Below, piece by piece: positions 25,501 through 34,407 of a stretch of 34,780 bases of DNA. This stretch comes from Deltaproteobacteria bacterium. Lineage in GTDB: Bacteria > Desulfobacterota > Syntrophia > Syntrophales > UBA5619. The position numbers were made by a program, and so were the translations under genes. The DNA is taken from assembly GCA_026388365.1 (NCBI GenBank), contig JAPLJW010000340.1, forward strand, positions 1-34,780, given 5' to 3'. Within the stretch, counting starts at the first letter, position 1. Each line of letters begins with the position of its first letter. The notes below the pieces were generated by a model. It was not told the DNA's origin and did not search any database. It worked only from the letters and a program-made list of their open reading frames with translations.

Positions 25501-26334
25501 ATGAAGCAAAGGCATCTGATGATCGTTGTTCCGCTTATCGCCTGCGCCGTGCTCTTCACTGCAAGGCCGTCACCGGCGCAGAGCCCGCGCCCGGAGGGGG
25601 CCGGTGAGGGCATGCTGGAGCAGGTGATGAAGGGGGGGGTGCTTCGGGTGGGCATGTCCACCTTCGTCCCCTGGGCAATGCAGGACAAGTCTGGGAACTT
25701 CGTCGGCTTCGAGATCGACGTGGCCAACCGCGTCGCCCAGGACATGGGGGTCAAGGCGGAGTTCATTCCGACGAAGTGGTCCGGGATCATCCCGGCCCTC
25801 CTCACGGGGAAGTTCGACATCATCATCGGCGGCATGGGGATCCGGCCCGAGCGAAACCTCAAGGTCAACTTCTCGATCCCCTACGACCACACGGGGATGT
25901 CATTGGTCGCCCACAAAAAGCTCGCCGCCGGCTTCAAGAGGCTCGACGACTTCAACAGCCCCAATGTCGTTATCGCCGTTCGGACGGGGACGACCGCCGC
26001 CGCCGCCGCCAGACAGTGGATACCGAAGGCGAAGCTGCGCCTTTTTGACGACGAGTCGCAGGCGATTCAGGAGCTTCTGCTGGGGAGAGTCCACGCCGTC
26101 GTAGCCTCGGCGCCGCTTCCGGCCTTCCAGGCGATCGCCAACCGCGACCGGCTCTTCCTCCCGCTGAAGGAGGATTTCACACGAGAACCGATCGGGTTCG
26201 CCATCCGGAAAGGGGACCCCGACAGCCTGAACTTCCTGGACAACTGGATCCGGTTGATGGAGGCGGAGGGCTGGCTCAAGGAACGCAAGCGCTATTGGTT
26301 TGAGACGAAGGACTGGGAAAAACTGCTCAAATAG
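25501..26334 (+). CDS. ABC transporter periplasmic substrate-binding protein (family 3)
   Basis: This is the periplasmic receptor for a polar amino acid or related solute, 277 aa. The start at 25501 has AAGGAGG nine bases upstream. A signal peptide is visible (MKQRHLMIVVPLIACAVLFT, then cleavage after SPAQS). The SBP_bac_3 fold is shown by GVLRVGMSTFVPWAMQDKSG, then NFVGFEIDVANRVAQDMG. VIIGGMGIRPERNLKVNFSI (here beginning DIIIGG) and VAVRTGTTAAAAA-like ligand-loop segments follow. It lies between the ATPase and the second permease genes of one operon. The exact ligand cannot be assigned. Confidence 0.94.
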   Translation: MKQRHLMIVVPLIACAVLFTARPSPAQSPRPEGAGEGMLEQVMKGGVLRVGMSTFVPWAMQDKSGNFVGFEIDVANRVAQDMGVKAEFIPTKWSGIIPALLTGKFDIIIGGMGIRPERNLKVNFSIPYDHTGMSLVAHKKLAAGFKRLDDFNSPNVVIAVRTGTTAAAAARQWIPKAKLRLFDDESQAIQELLLGRVHAVVASAPLPAFQAIANRDRLFLPLKEDFTREPIGFAIRKGDPDSLNFLDNWIRLMEAEGWLKERKRYWFETKDWEKLLK

Positions 26335-26341
26335 GCAACCC

Positions 26342-27211
26342 ATGACGAAAAAAAAAATCCGCTTCACGCCGCTTGACGGCGTCCTGATTGCCCTTCTTGC
26401 GGCCGCAGTACTCTTTTTCGTCCACCGTGTTGGCGTGGAGATGAAATACTTCTGGCAATGGCCCGTGATCCTCCAGTATCTCCTCCGCTGGGACGGGGGG
26501 AACTGGGTCTTGGGCACGCTCACCCAGGGGTTTCTGACCACGGTCAAGCTGAGTCTCTGGGCGACGGCGCTCGCTGTGCTCCTGGGAACAGTCATGGGGC
26601 TTCTCCGGATAAGCCACGGTCTCTTCCAGCGCCTCGTCGCCGCGAGCTATGTGGAGCTGGTCCGGAACCTCCCGCCGCTGGTGTTGGTCTTCATCATCTA
26701 TTTTTTCATCGGCGAGAGGGTCATGACCTTTTTCGGCGTGGAGCGGCTCGTCCGGGCGGCCTCCCCGGAGACACAGGGGATCCTGACCTTTCTCTTCGCA
26801 CCCCCGGCGCGCCTCTCCGGTTTTCTTGCCGGGCTGGCGACGCTGGTCCTCTACGAGGCGGCCTACATCGCCGAAATTGTCCGGGCCGGCATCCAGTCGA
26901 TCGAGCAGGGCCAGTGGGAGGCCGCCCACGCCCTGGGACTTTCCCGTTGGCAGCAGATGCGATTCGTTGTCCTGCCGCAGGCCCTTCAGCGGATGCTGCC
27001 GTCCCTGGCCGGCCAGCTCATCTCGACGATCAAGGACTCGGCGATCGTTTCGGTCATCTCCATTCCGGAGCTGACGTTCCAGGGGCTGGAGCTGATGAGT
27101 GCGACCTATCTCACTTTCGAGGTATGGATCACGATCACGGCCCTCTATTTCCTCCTGACCTTCGCCTGCTCCCTGGGGATCAGACGCCTGGAAGCCGCCT
27201 GGCAGAGGTGA
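26342..27211 (+). CDS. Polar amino-acid ABC transporter permease, second
   Basis: This is the second membrane subunit of the importer (289 aa). It carries GFLTTVKLSLWATALAVLLG, then YVELVRNLPPLVLVFIIYFF and the EAA loop QWEAAHALGLSRWQQMRFVV plus LPQA. An insert of about 35 residues between helices (MTFFGVERLVRAASPETQGI and onward) is absent from the first permease. The start at 26342 follows the binding-protein stop by 7 bases; an earlier in-frame ATG at 26300 would overlap that gene. It completes the operon permease-ATPase-receptor-permease. The gene is intact. Confidence 0.92.
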   Translation: MTKKKIRFTPLDGVLIALLAAAVLFFVHRVGVEMKYFWQWPVILQYLLRWDGGNWVLGTLTQGFLTTVKLSLWATALAVLLGTVMGLLRISHGLFQRLVAASYVELVRNLPPLVLVFIIYFFIGERVMTFFGVERLVRAASPETQGILTFLFAPPARLSGFLAGLATLVLYEAAYIAEIVRAGIQSIEQGQWEAAHALGLSRWQQMRFVVLPQALQRMLPSLAGQLISTIKDSAIVSVISIPELTFQGLELMSATYLTFEVWITITALYFLLTFACSLGIRRLEAAWQR

Positions 27212-27249
27212 GCGCAGCGGGAACGCAAACAGACCGTGTCACCCAAGAA

Positions 27250-27420
27250 ATGAAAGTCGAAACCAGGGTCCTGATTTCGTTCACAGGAGACGCCCTGGCG
27301 CTGGGCGCACACTGGATCTACGATTCGGACCGTATCACCCGGGAGTTCGGACGGGTGGAGAGATTCCTCGTGCTTCTGGCCTCACTCCCCGGCCTGCCGG
27401 GATCCCTTCAATATGGATAA
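27250..27420 (+). pseudogene. N-terminal stub of an ADP-ribosylglycohydrolase family gene
   Basis: The ORF begins VETRVLISFTGDALALGAHW, then IYDSDRITREFGRVERF. This matches the opening of ADP-ribosylglycohydrolase (DraG-like) proteins, where the GD pair binds a metal. After about 35 residues the similarity ends, and the frame closes at 57 codons instead of the usual 250-350. No later part of the gene is seen before the next gene at 27513. It is read as a deletion remnant downstream of the ABC operon. Confidence 0.6.
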
Positions 27421-27512
27421 GAACCTGCTTCAGGGGATTTTTTTGACGCGCAAATGAAAAGTCTGGAAAGTTTGGAATTGCAATATTCCCCCATTCACGT
27501 TAGTCTACCGTA

Positions 27513-30500
27513 ATGGATACCAGCGAAAAGACCCGGCCCATGACGGCCCTGGAAATCAATCTTGAAAGAACCAAGGCGGTCGTGGATATCCCTGAGAAAT
27601 ACAGGATTCTCCTAAGTGTCGCCAAGAACCATTACGGGGTGTCGAAGCGAACGGAAGAACTGCTCGTTGAGCTTCATCATCCGTTTGTGAACTGGGAGTA
27701 CCTGCTGGTACAGCTCAAGGGCCTTTCGATAGGCGATTTTTATGATTTCAACAACCACGAAAATGGTTTATCCGCACTGAAATCCTTTGCAGATATTTAT
27801 CTGGCCGTCATCTCTTCGGCCGGGGACGAAGAGGTTAAAGACAACGCCGTCCGTTATTGCTTCGAATATCTCCAAACCGTTCTTTCCGGCAGTGGCAACC
27901 TTCTGGAAAGAAACATGGCCCTGTTTTCACCCGTCTTTCGGTCTCTCACCGATCTGTCGCGGACGCAGAGTCATTTGTTGAAGAAATCATCGAGTTATGT
28001 GAAGGCCATAGCCAAACTGATGATGGAGAATTATGAGGACACGATGCGGCATCATCTCCCCATGATGAATGAGGTGAACCGACTCCTCTTGTCCGCCTTC
28101 CAATCGACCTATCGGTACTGGCTGACGCAACCCGATCCTTCCCAATGGTTTTCCCCGGAGGGCGAGACCCAGGAAGATCGCGACGCCTATCGTGAGCTGA
28201 TCTCACCTCTTTCCCACGAACATATCCGCAGGCTGCTCTCCCGGTTGAAAGAGCCTGATCCGCATGCGGCGACCCCCGGGAGTCCGTTTGCACCGTACCT
28301 GGACATGCCCGACCATGCGCAGATCGCAAACGGTTATCTTGTGATTGCCGATGCCCTTGAAAAATCAAGCGCCTTTGAGGGACGCCGTTATCTCGCCAAG
28401 CTCCATTTTCTTTTCAATGTAATGGGTGTCTCCGGCCTGTCGGATATCCACAGCGCGGGCCTGATCGAGATCAATCGCTGCCTGGGAAGGGCATTGAAAG
28501 AAGAAAGCGACCTGAATATCCACGATCTCGTGCGGAAGATCTTCCGCCTGCTGAAAAAAACGGTTTCGCAGAATCAATACCGGAGTTCGATCCTCGATTG
28601 TATCACCACACTGGCCAAAGAGATCTTTGAGTTGAATCGCCATCCCCTGGTGGACACCTTCATCGAGGAGCTCGTGGCCTTCGGTTTTCAGCATCCCGAC
28701 GTGAAGGGATCGACGACCGAATGGCAGATTCAGGTAAACCCGGCCCATATTCAAAACATCCGCTCCTGGCTGGAGATCATATCCCGCAAGCCCAGATGGA
28801 CCAAGAAACTGCTTTCAGCCCTGATCATCAATCTGAAATTGAAGGGGGTTTTCGTTCGGGATACGGATCTTCTCCAGAAGGATATCTCCCGGCTCCTGAA
28901 TGCCGATATCCTTCCCGCCTACAACCTGATCAGGCAGCTTCTCAGGATTTTCCCGATCTATTTCAAGGAGATCGGCGCGGAAGGGGAGCTCCGGACGATC
29001 TCCACGGCCGTGGATGAACTGACCGCCAGAAACGACAGGCTCATCTATTATCTGAGGAAGCAGTCCCACGTTGAAAGCAACAGCCTCCTGGTCCCCTTTA
29101 TCGAGGATATTTTCCGCTACTGGAAATCGGGCAATAAGAGGGTTCTGAAGGATCACCTGCCCCGGGAGGTCTACGGGGAGATCCGGGCCTCGGGTGAATA
29201 CTTCAAAGGCCTCCACATCATCTTCGGCAACCTGTTTCGGAAGATCCACGGCGACGTGCCGAAACTGCTGGAATGGGACCGCGGGAAAATATCAAAGGAG
29301 ATCCAGGGAATCACCGGCGTCAGCGAGCGGGAAAAAGAGCGGGCCAATCTGATGATCCGGTTCTATCAGCTCCTCTACGACAAGTACTTCCATCAGCATA
29401 TGGATATCCTCAGGGACCTTGAGACCTCCTGTCTGCTGGATCCGCGGAAAATAAGTTCCCTCAAGCGCTCGCTGCAGAAAAAGGATTATTACAAAAGCCT
29501 GACGCTCGTTCTGGCGATGCTCGCCGTTCTGAAGGAGAAGATCCTTTCATCCCGAAAAACGGAATATTTTGAAAACATCTATTATAAACGGCATATCGCC
29601 GCCGGCATTCCCTCCATGTACGGAACCTATCGCGAAGAAAAATTTGAGGCCATGGGGCTGACATTCCGACTGGAAAGCTTTGCCACGATGCTTTTTGAAA
29701 AACTGGTGGAGTCCCTGAATCTCAAGTTCATCACCAAAAGCACCCTGATGCAAATCCACCAATATCTCTGGCTCTACATCAAGGCGCTCGAGCTGGAAGG
29801 TCTGGCCACGGAAGGGCTGGTCGCCAAGCTGCGGTTCATCACGAGCGCGCTGCAGATCCGTCGGTTTTCCATAGATCAGTATATCGATATCTTCCAGTTC
29901 ATCGCCAAGGGCATTCAGGACATCACCCGCGATTATTATATCAATGCCCATAGTTCCAACCTGCCCATTATTATCGGCCGACTGATCGACGGCGACGAAA
30001 CCGCCCCCTCGCAGAACACGACGCCGAAGGATCAAAAGGTTTTTTATCAATACTCGGAAAGCTTTGTCCGTTCTATCATCGCTTCCGCCTTCGGCCTGCA
30101 GGTCCTGGATAATTTCGTGAACGCCATCATCCGGACGCTGAGCGCCGAACTTGAAAAATTCAAGGACAATAAAAATATTCTCAATCTGGTCATGGCCTAT
30201 ATCCCGGAACTGGCCATCTCGACCCTCCATAAAAAAAACAGGGATGCCGACAACCAGATCCTCATCGGCAACAAGGCCTATTGGTTGAAGGAACTGGTCT
30301 CATTCCATCTTCCCGTGCCGCCGGGATTCATCATCACGACGGAGGTGTTCCGGGGTTATGAGGGCGTTGTCGGATACAAGCATATTTACCAGGACCTGAA
30401 ACGGAGGATGTTCAAAGAGATCAAAGAGCTTGAACGGATCACCGGAAAAGTGTTCGGCAATCCCGAGAACCCCCTGTTGGTTTCCGTCAGGAGCGGTGCA

Positions 30501-31745
30501 ACGATTTCACTCCCCGGGATGATGTGCTCTTTCCTCAACGTGGGGATCAATGAAACGATCGTGGAGGGGCTTGCCCGAAAGGAAGGATACCAATGGGCGG
30601 CGTGGGATTCTTACCGGCGATTCCTGCAGACGTGGGCGATGTTTCAAGGGATTGAGAGAAACGTCTTCGATGAACTCATGAAAAGCTTCAAGAGCCGTTA
30701 TGCGGTCGTGAAGAAATTTCAGTTCAATCCGGAACAGATGAAACAGCTTGCCCTTTCCTACAAGGAGGCGATCGTACAGCGGGGCATCCGGATCCCGGAC
30801 AATCCCTACCATCAGATGGAACACGCCATGAAGGACGTCTTTGCCTCCTGGCATTCCGAACAGGCGCGGATCTACCGCCATCAGATGCATCTTTCCGACG
30901 AATGGGGCACGGCCGTGATCGTCCAGGCGATGGTGTTCGGCAACCTGAATGCGCAGTCGGGGTCCGGGGTGATCTTCACGCGGGATCCCAAGGGTTCCTC
31001 GCAGGACGTGGCCCTCAACGGGGATTTCATCTTCTGCGTTCAAGGGGAAGACATCGTCTCCGGTCTCGTGGAGACGTTTCCCATTTCGGAAAAACAGAGA
31101 ACCTCGGAGAAAAGGGATTCCCTGATCTCCCTGGAAACCAAATTTCCGGAAATCTATAACGAACTGGTCCGGATCGCCGAATTTCTGGTCTATGAAAAGG
31201 GATTCAGCCAGCAGGAGATCGAGTTCACCTTTGAGAACGCCACAAAAAAAGGGCTATACATCCTCCAGACGCGGGACATGGTTCAGCGGGAAACCGACAA
31301 GGTCAGAACCTTTGTCGGCGATGGAGACCTGGAACGATCCTTCCTCGGCATGGGCATCGGGATCAGCGGCGGCGCCCTGACCGGAAGGGTGGTTTATTCC
31401 GAAGAGGAGATCGAACATTTCAGGGAGCAGGAGCCCCAAACCTCACTGATCCTGATCCGTCCCGATACGGTTCCCGACGATGTCGGCATTATTCTGAAGG
31501 CCGACGGCATTCTGACCGCGAGGGGCGGCGGCACGTCCCATGCGGCGGTCACGATTCCCCAATTGAATAAGGTAGGCGTGGTGGGCTTCAACAAACTCCA
31601 CGTATACGAGTCGGACAGGTACAGCAAAATCGACGGAAAGATCCTGCGGGGCGGAGATTTCATCAGCATCGACGGCTGGAGCGGGGCCGTTTATGCGGGA
31701 AAGCACGAAATCGGCGCCGATGAATCTTATAAAATCATCCTATAA
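27513..31745 (+). CDS. Large PPDK-like phosphotransferase: unknown N-terminal region, ATP-grasp and phosphohistidine domains
   Basis: This 1410-aa protein has three parts. Residues 1 to about 905 are hydrophilic, mostly helical by composition and match nothing I recognise. Residues about 912-1290 are a PPDK/PEP-synthase ATP-grasp domain, including GNKAYWLKELVSFHLPVPPG, SVRSGATISLPGMMCSFLN near 990, DEWGTAVIVQAMVFGNLN, and IEFTFENATKKGLYILQTRD. Residues about 1300-1400 are the swivelling phosphohistidine domain, GGGTSHAAV, with His1343 as the expected phosphate carrier. The PEP/pyruvate TIM barrel of true PPDK or PpsA is absent. It should therefore phosphorylate its own His from ATP and pass the phosphate to an unknown acceptor. 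The start ATG has no clear ribosome binding site; the ATG at 27541 is in another frame. A truncated paralogue lies at 34131-34407. Confidence 0.85.
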   Translation: MDTSEKTRPMTALEINLERTKAVVDIPEKYRILLSVAKNHYGVSKRTEELLVELHHPFVNWEYLLVQLKGLSIGDFYDFNNHENGLSALKSFADIYLAVISSAGDEEVKDNAVRYCFEYLQTVLSGSGNLLERNMALFSPVFRSLTDLSRTQSHLLKKSSSYVKAIAKLMMENYEDTMRHHLPMMNEVNRLLLSAFQSTYRYWLTQPDPSQWFSPEGETQEDRDAYRELISPLSHEHIRRLLSRLKEPDPHAATPGSPFAPYLDMPDHAQIANGYLVIADALEKSSAFEGRRYLAKLHFLFNVMGVSGLSDIHSAGLIEINRCLGRALKEESDLNIHDLVRKIFRLLKKTVSQNQYRSSILDCITTLAKEIFELNRHPLVDTFIEELVAFGFQHPDVKGSTTEWQIQVNPAHIQNIRSWLEIISRKPRWTKKLLSALIINLKLKGVFVRDTDLLQKDISRLLNADILPAYNLIRQLLRIFPIYFKEIGAEGELRTISTAVDELTARNDRLIYYLRKQSHVESNSLLVPFIEDIFRYWKSGNKRVLKDHLPREVYGEIRASGEYFKGLHIIFGNLFRKIHGDVPKLLEWDRGKISKEIQGITGVSEREKERANLMIRFYQLLYDKYFHQHMDILRDLETSCLLDPRKISSLKRSLQKKDYYKSLTLVLAMLAVLKEKILSSRKTEYFENIYYKRHIAAGIPSMYGTYREEKFEAMGLTFRLESFATMLFEKLVESLNLKFITKSTLMQIHQYLWLYIKALELEGLATEGLVAKLRFITSALQIRRFSIDQYIDIFQFIAKGIQDITRDYYINAHSSNLPIIIGRLIDGDETAPSQNTTPKDQKVFYQYSESFVRSIIASAFGLQVLDNFVNAIIRTLSAELEKFKDNKNILNLVMAYIPELAISTLHKKNRDADNQILIGNKAYWLKELVSFHLPVPPGFIITTEVFRGYEGVVGYKHIYQDLKRRMFKEIKELERITGKVFGNPENPLLVSVRSGATISLPGMMCSFLNVGINETIVEGLARKEGYQWAAWDSYRRFLQTWAMFQGIERNVFDELMKSFKSRYAVVKKFQFNPEQMKQLALSYKEAIVQRGIRIPDNPYHQMEHAMKDVFASWHSEQARIYRHQMHLSDEWGTAVIVQAMVFGNLNAQSGSGVIFTRDPKGSSQDVALNGDFIFCVQGEDIVSGLVETFPISEKQRTSEKRDSLISLETKFPEIYNELVRIAEFLVYEKGFSQQEIEFTFENATKKGLYILQTRDMVQRETDKVRTFVGDGDLERSFLGMGIGISGGALTGRVVYSEEEIEHFREQEPQTSLILIRPDTVPDDVGIILKADGILTARGGGTSHAAVTIPQLNKVGVVGFNKLHVYESDRYSKIDGKILRGGDFISIDGWSGAVYAGKHEIGADESYKIIL

Positions 31746-31769
31746 TGCGGGTCCACCTTACCTCACATC

Positions 31770-32072
31770 TTACGCTGCTGCGTGTGGTCTGACTTCCCGG
31801 TCAATGCTGGACGCCGATAATTCGCGCGCCGATTCAAGCTCGTAGCGTGTTTGAAGATTCATCCAAAATTGAGCGGAATTCCTGAAAAAACGAGACATCC
31901 GCAGGGCGGTATCCGCGGTTATGCCGCGCTTTTCAAGGACGATCTCGTTGATCCGTCTCGCCGGCACGCGGATGCTTTCGGCCAGGCGGTGCTGACTGAT
32001 GCCCATCGGCTTCAAGAACTCTTCCAGTAAAATCTCTCCGGGATGCACCGGAGGAAAATCCCTCCCGTTCAT
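31770..32072 (-). CDS. higA: HigA-type antitoxin, XRE family
   Basis: This DNA-binding antitoxin (100 aa) normally neutralises the HigB mRNA endonuclease and represses the operon. It opens with the family hallmark PPVHPGEILLEEFLKPMGIS, followed by the helix-turn-helix (QHRLAESIRVPARRINEIVL) and RFFRNSAQFWMNLQTRYELE. The start is preceded by AAGGAGGG. The toxin gene normally precedes it, but only its last 21 codons are recognisable (32092-32157). The antitoxin is therefore probably an orphan. It converges with the 1410-aa gene, 24 bases away. Confidence 0.92.
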   Translation of the reverse strand: MNGRDFPPVHPGEILLEEFLKPMGISQHRLAESIRVPARRINEIVLEKRGITADTALRMSRFFRNSAQFWMNLQTRYELESARELSASSIDREVRPHAAA

Positions 32073-32091
32073 ACTCCCTCCTTAGTGATAA

Positions 32092-32157
32092 TCAACGATT
32101 TCAACATCGTTTGCATTTCCATCTTGCCAGAGAAAGCAGAGGCGCATCATTACCATA
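32092..32157 (-). pseudogene. 3' remnant of a HigB toxin gene
   Basis: The last 21 codons before higA read MRLCFLWQDGNANDVEIVDYH, matching the conserved C-terminus of HigB/RelE-like toxins (R.CF.WxDG.A.DVEIVDYH). The frame stays open upstream to about 32280, but the residues there do not resemble HigB, and the conserved toxin core is missing. The stop is followed after 19 bases by the higA start, as in intact higBA pairs. This is a truncation, with its left boundary in the 140 bases downstream of the aldehyde dehydrogenase stop. Confidence 0.65.
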
Positions 32158-32299
32158 TTCCTTTCGTGAAATGGCCGGTTCAAGGTCGGGTCGGCGCCGT
32201 TAATACGCCGCTTGCGATCTCCAATTGCACCCACACGCTGATACAATCTACGGCGACCCTGAATATTCTTGGATGCCTATACTCATGAATAACGCCTCA

Positions 32300-33844
32300 T
32301 CAAACACGATATGCGATATCGAAGTTAATGCCCTGCGCCAACGGCAGGTCTTTGCCCCAGTTGACCGTGTTCGTTTGCCGCCGCATGTACAATTTCCAGG
32401 CGTCCGAGCCGGATTCGCGCCCGCCCCCGGTCTCCTTTTCACCGCCAAACGCGCCGCCGATTTCTGCGCCACTGGTGCCGATGTTGACGTTGGCGATGCC
32501 GCAATCTGAACCGGCGTGAGAGAGGAATTGCTCACTGTAATGCAGCGAGCGGGTGAAGATGGCTGACGATAGCCCCTGCCGCACGTCGTTGTGCAAGGCG
32601 ACAGCCTCGTCAAAGTTGTTATACTCGACGACGTAGAGGATGGGCGCGAAGGTCTCTTCTCGCATAATGGGCAGGTCGGGAGGTGCTTCCACAATTGCCG
32701 GTTGGACATAGTAGCCGCCGTCGCAGCCGGCCGGATAGACGCGCTCACCGCCGTAGAGGATGCGCCCGCCGCTTTGCTTCGCTGCGGCTAACGCAGCCTG
32801 CATCACCTCGCCGGCTTGCGCATCCACTAACGGCCCCATCAACACCTTTTCATCCAGCGGATTGCCGATGGGCAGTTGCCGGTAGGCGTGGATGAGCCGT
32901 TTTAGGAAAGGGGTCTTGACCGATTGGTGAATAATCAACCGGCGCGTGCTGGTGCAGCGTTGCCCGGCCGTTCCCACCGCGCCAAACACCACCGCGCGCA
33001 GCGCCAGATCCAGGTCGGCGTCCTCGGCGATGAGGATGGCGTTGTTGCCGCCGAGTTCCAGCAGCGAGCGCCCCAGCCGTTGACCCACCACCTCGCTCAC
33101 GCGCCTTCCCATGCGCGTGCTGCCCGTCATACTCACCAGGGGGATGCGTGCATCGTGGAGAATTTTTTCGCCGATGTCTCGCCCATGGCCGATGATCAGG
33201 GTGAAAACGCCCGCAAGGTCGTATTTCGCCACCACCGGCGCGATGATGTTATGTACGGCGATAGCCGTCAGCGGCGTCTTGGAAGAGGGCTTCCACAGGA
33301 TCACATCACCGCACGTCGCCGCCAGCAACGCGTTCCACGACCAGACCGCCACGGGGAAGTTGAAGGCGGTGATCACGCTGACGATGCCCAAGGGATGCCA
33401 TTGCTCGTACATCCGATGCTGCGGGCGCTCGCTGTGCATCGCCAGGCCGTAGAGTTGGCGGGAGAGGCCGACGGAGAAATCGGCCATGTCAATCATCTCC
33501 TGCACCTCGCCGCAGCCTTCGGCGACGGTTTTGCCCATTTCCAACGTTACCAGCTTGCCCAGCGGCTCTTTGTAAGCGCGTAGCGCCTCCCCGATCTCAC
33601 GGACCACCAGCCCCCGCTTCGGCGCGGGCAGCATCCGCCAATGTCGGAAAGCCGCCTGCGCCTGGCTGACGACGTCTTCATAATCCGCAGCGGTCGCCTG
33701 GATGACGGTGGCGATAGGCTGGCCGTCGATGGGTGAGCAGGAAACCACCGGCTCGCCCCCGGTTTTGAGCCACCCGTTCGGCGCGCCGGTCGTTGCGCCG
33801 GCGTTGACTCGGTTAATGCCTAAAGCTTTGAGAAAATCATACAT
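32300..33844 (-). CDS. ALDH7-family aldehyde dehydrogenase (aminoadipate-semialdehyde / piperideine-6-carboxylate dehydrogenase type)
   Basis: This NAD(P)-dependent dehydrogenase (514 aa) most resembles the antiquitin branch, which oxidises alpha-aminoadipate semialdehyde in lysine breakdown. Landmarks are [42 protein letters not shown], the catalytic Glu in LLELGGNNA, the catalytic Cys in [13 protein letters not shown], and [13 protein letters not shown]. The C-terminal [18 protein letters not shown] is distinctive for ALDH7. GGGGAGG lies 6 bases upstream of the ATG. Codon use is more GC-rich and differs from the neighbours, and no other lysine genes are nearby. It lies between a complete and a truncated copy of the PPDK-like gene, which suggests acquired DNA. 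Confidence 0.92.
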   Translation of the reverse strand: MYDFLKALGINRVNAGATTGAPNGWLKTGGEPVVSCSPIDGQPIATVIQATAADYEDVVSQAQAAFRHWRMLPAPKRGLVVREIGEALRAYKEPLGKLVTLEMGKTVAEGCGEVQEMIDMADFSVGLSRQLYGLAMHSERPQHRMYEQWHPLGIVSVITAFNFPVAVWSWNALLAATCGDVILWKPSSKTPLTAIAVHNIIAPVVAKYDLAGVFTLIIGHGRDIGEKILHDARIPLVSMTGSTRMGRRVSEVVGQRLGRSLLELGGNNAILIAEDADLDLALRAVVFGAVGTAGQRCTSTRRLIIHQSVKTPFLKRLIHAYRQLPIGNPLDEKVLMGPLVDAQAGEVMQAALAAAKQSGGRILYGGERVYPAGCDGGYYVQPAIVEAPPDLPIMREETFAPILYVVEYNNFDEAVALHNDVRQGLSSAIFTRSLHYSEQFLSHAGSDCGIANVNIGTSGAEIGGAFGGEKETGGGRESGSDAWKLYMRRQTNTVNWGKDLPLAQGINFDIAYRV

Positions 33845-33946
33845 CTGTGGCCTCCCCTGAAGATGGACCGCTAAAGCGGCAGATTAAAGGGTGTTTGGGT
33901 GGGCGAATTACACTCATCTCAAACAGCTTGTAAACAATACAGGGTT

Positions 33947-33974
33947 ATAATAGCATCCGACCGCTCCGGGGCAA
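33947..33974 (-). promoter_or_regulatory. Possible sigma-70 promoter of the ALDH7 gene
   Basis: On the minus strand TTGCCC (33969-33974), 16 bases and TATTAT (33947-33952) form a plausible pair, giving a leader of about 95 bases. A small CCGCT/AGCGG hairpin lies in that leader. Confidence 0.45.
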
Positions 33975-34130
33975 AATAAAATCTTGACATATGTTATTCT
34001 TTTGGCCCGAAATGGCAACCTAACTGCCCCACAGGATGAGGATGTGATTTGATGGATGGAGGGGGAGGGCGGAGCTGTTTTGGCGAGGGGAAAAATAAGA
34101 AGGTGGCGAATATTAAAAAACGCTTGACAT
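33975..34130. other. Non-coding stretch between the ALDH7 promoter and the truncated PPDK-like copy
   Basis: No gene or RNA is recognised. Two TTGACA hexamers on the plus strand (about 33984-33989 and 34124-34129) lack convincing -10 partners. A purine-rich run (GGAGGGGGAGGGCGGAG) lies near 34056-34072. The homology to the upstream large gene begins at 34131. Confidence 0.5.
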
Positions 34131-34407
34131 GGTTCCCGACGATGTCGGCATTATTCTGAAGGCCGACGGCATTCTGACCGCGAGGGGCGGCGGCACGTCC
34201 CATGCGGCGGTTACGATTCCTCAACTGAATAAAGTTGGCGTGGTGGGTTTCAACAAGCTTCACGTTTATGAGTCGGAAGGATATAGCAAGGTCGACGGGA
34301 AAACCATACGAGGCGGAGATTTCATCAGCATCGACGGTTGGAGTGGGGCCGTCTATGCGGGGAAGCACGAAATCGGCGCCGATGAATCCTGCAAGATCAT
34401 TCTGTGA
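34131..34407 (+). pseudogene. Truncated paralogue of the 1410-aa PPDK-like gene (3' end only)
   Basis: This region matches the last 277 bases of the large gene (31469-31745) without gaps. It encodes the GGGTSHAAV phosphohistidine loop and the C-terminus ending ADESCKIIL. The first 81 bases are identical; the remaining 196 differ at about 33 positions, mostly silent. An ATG at 34129 opens a 92-codon frame, but no ribosome binding site precedes it and no ATP-grasp domain is present. It is best read as a decayed second copy. Its TGA lies in the left arm of the palindrome at 34405-34451. Confidence 0.8.

Noticed and set aside
34129..34407. 92-codon ORF as a free-standing phosphohistidine domain protein
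   Set aside because: No ribosome binding site, the ATG lies at the duplication junction, and the domain begins abruptly mid-fold; a truncated paralogue is the simpler explanation.
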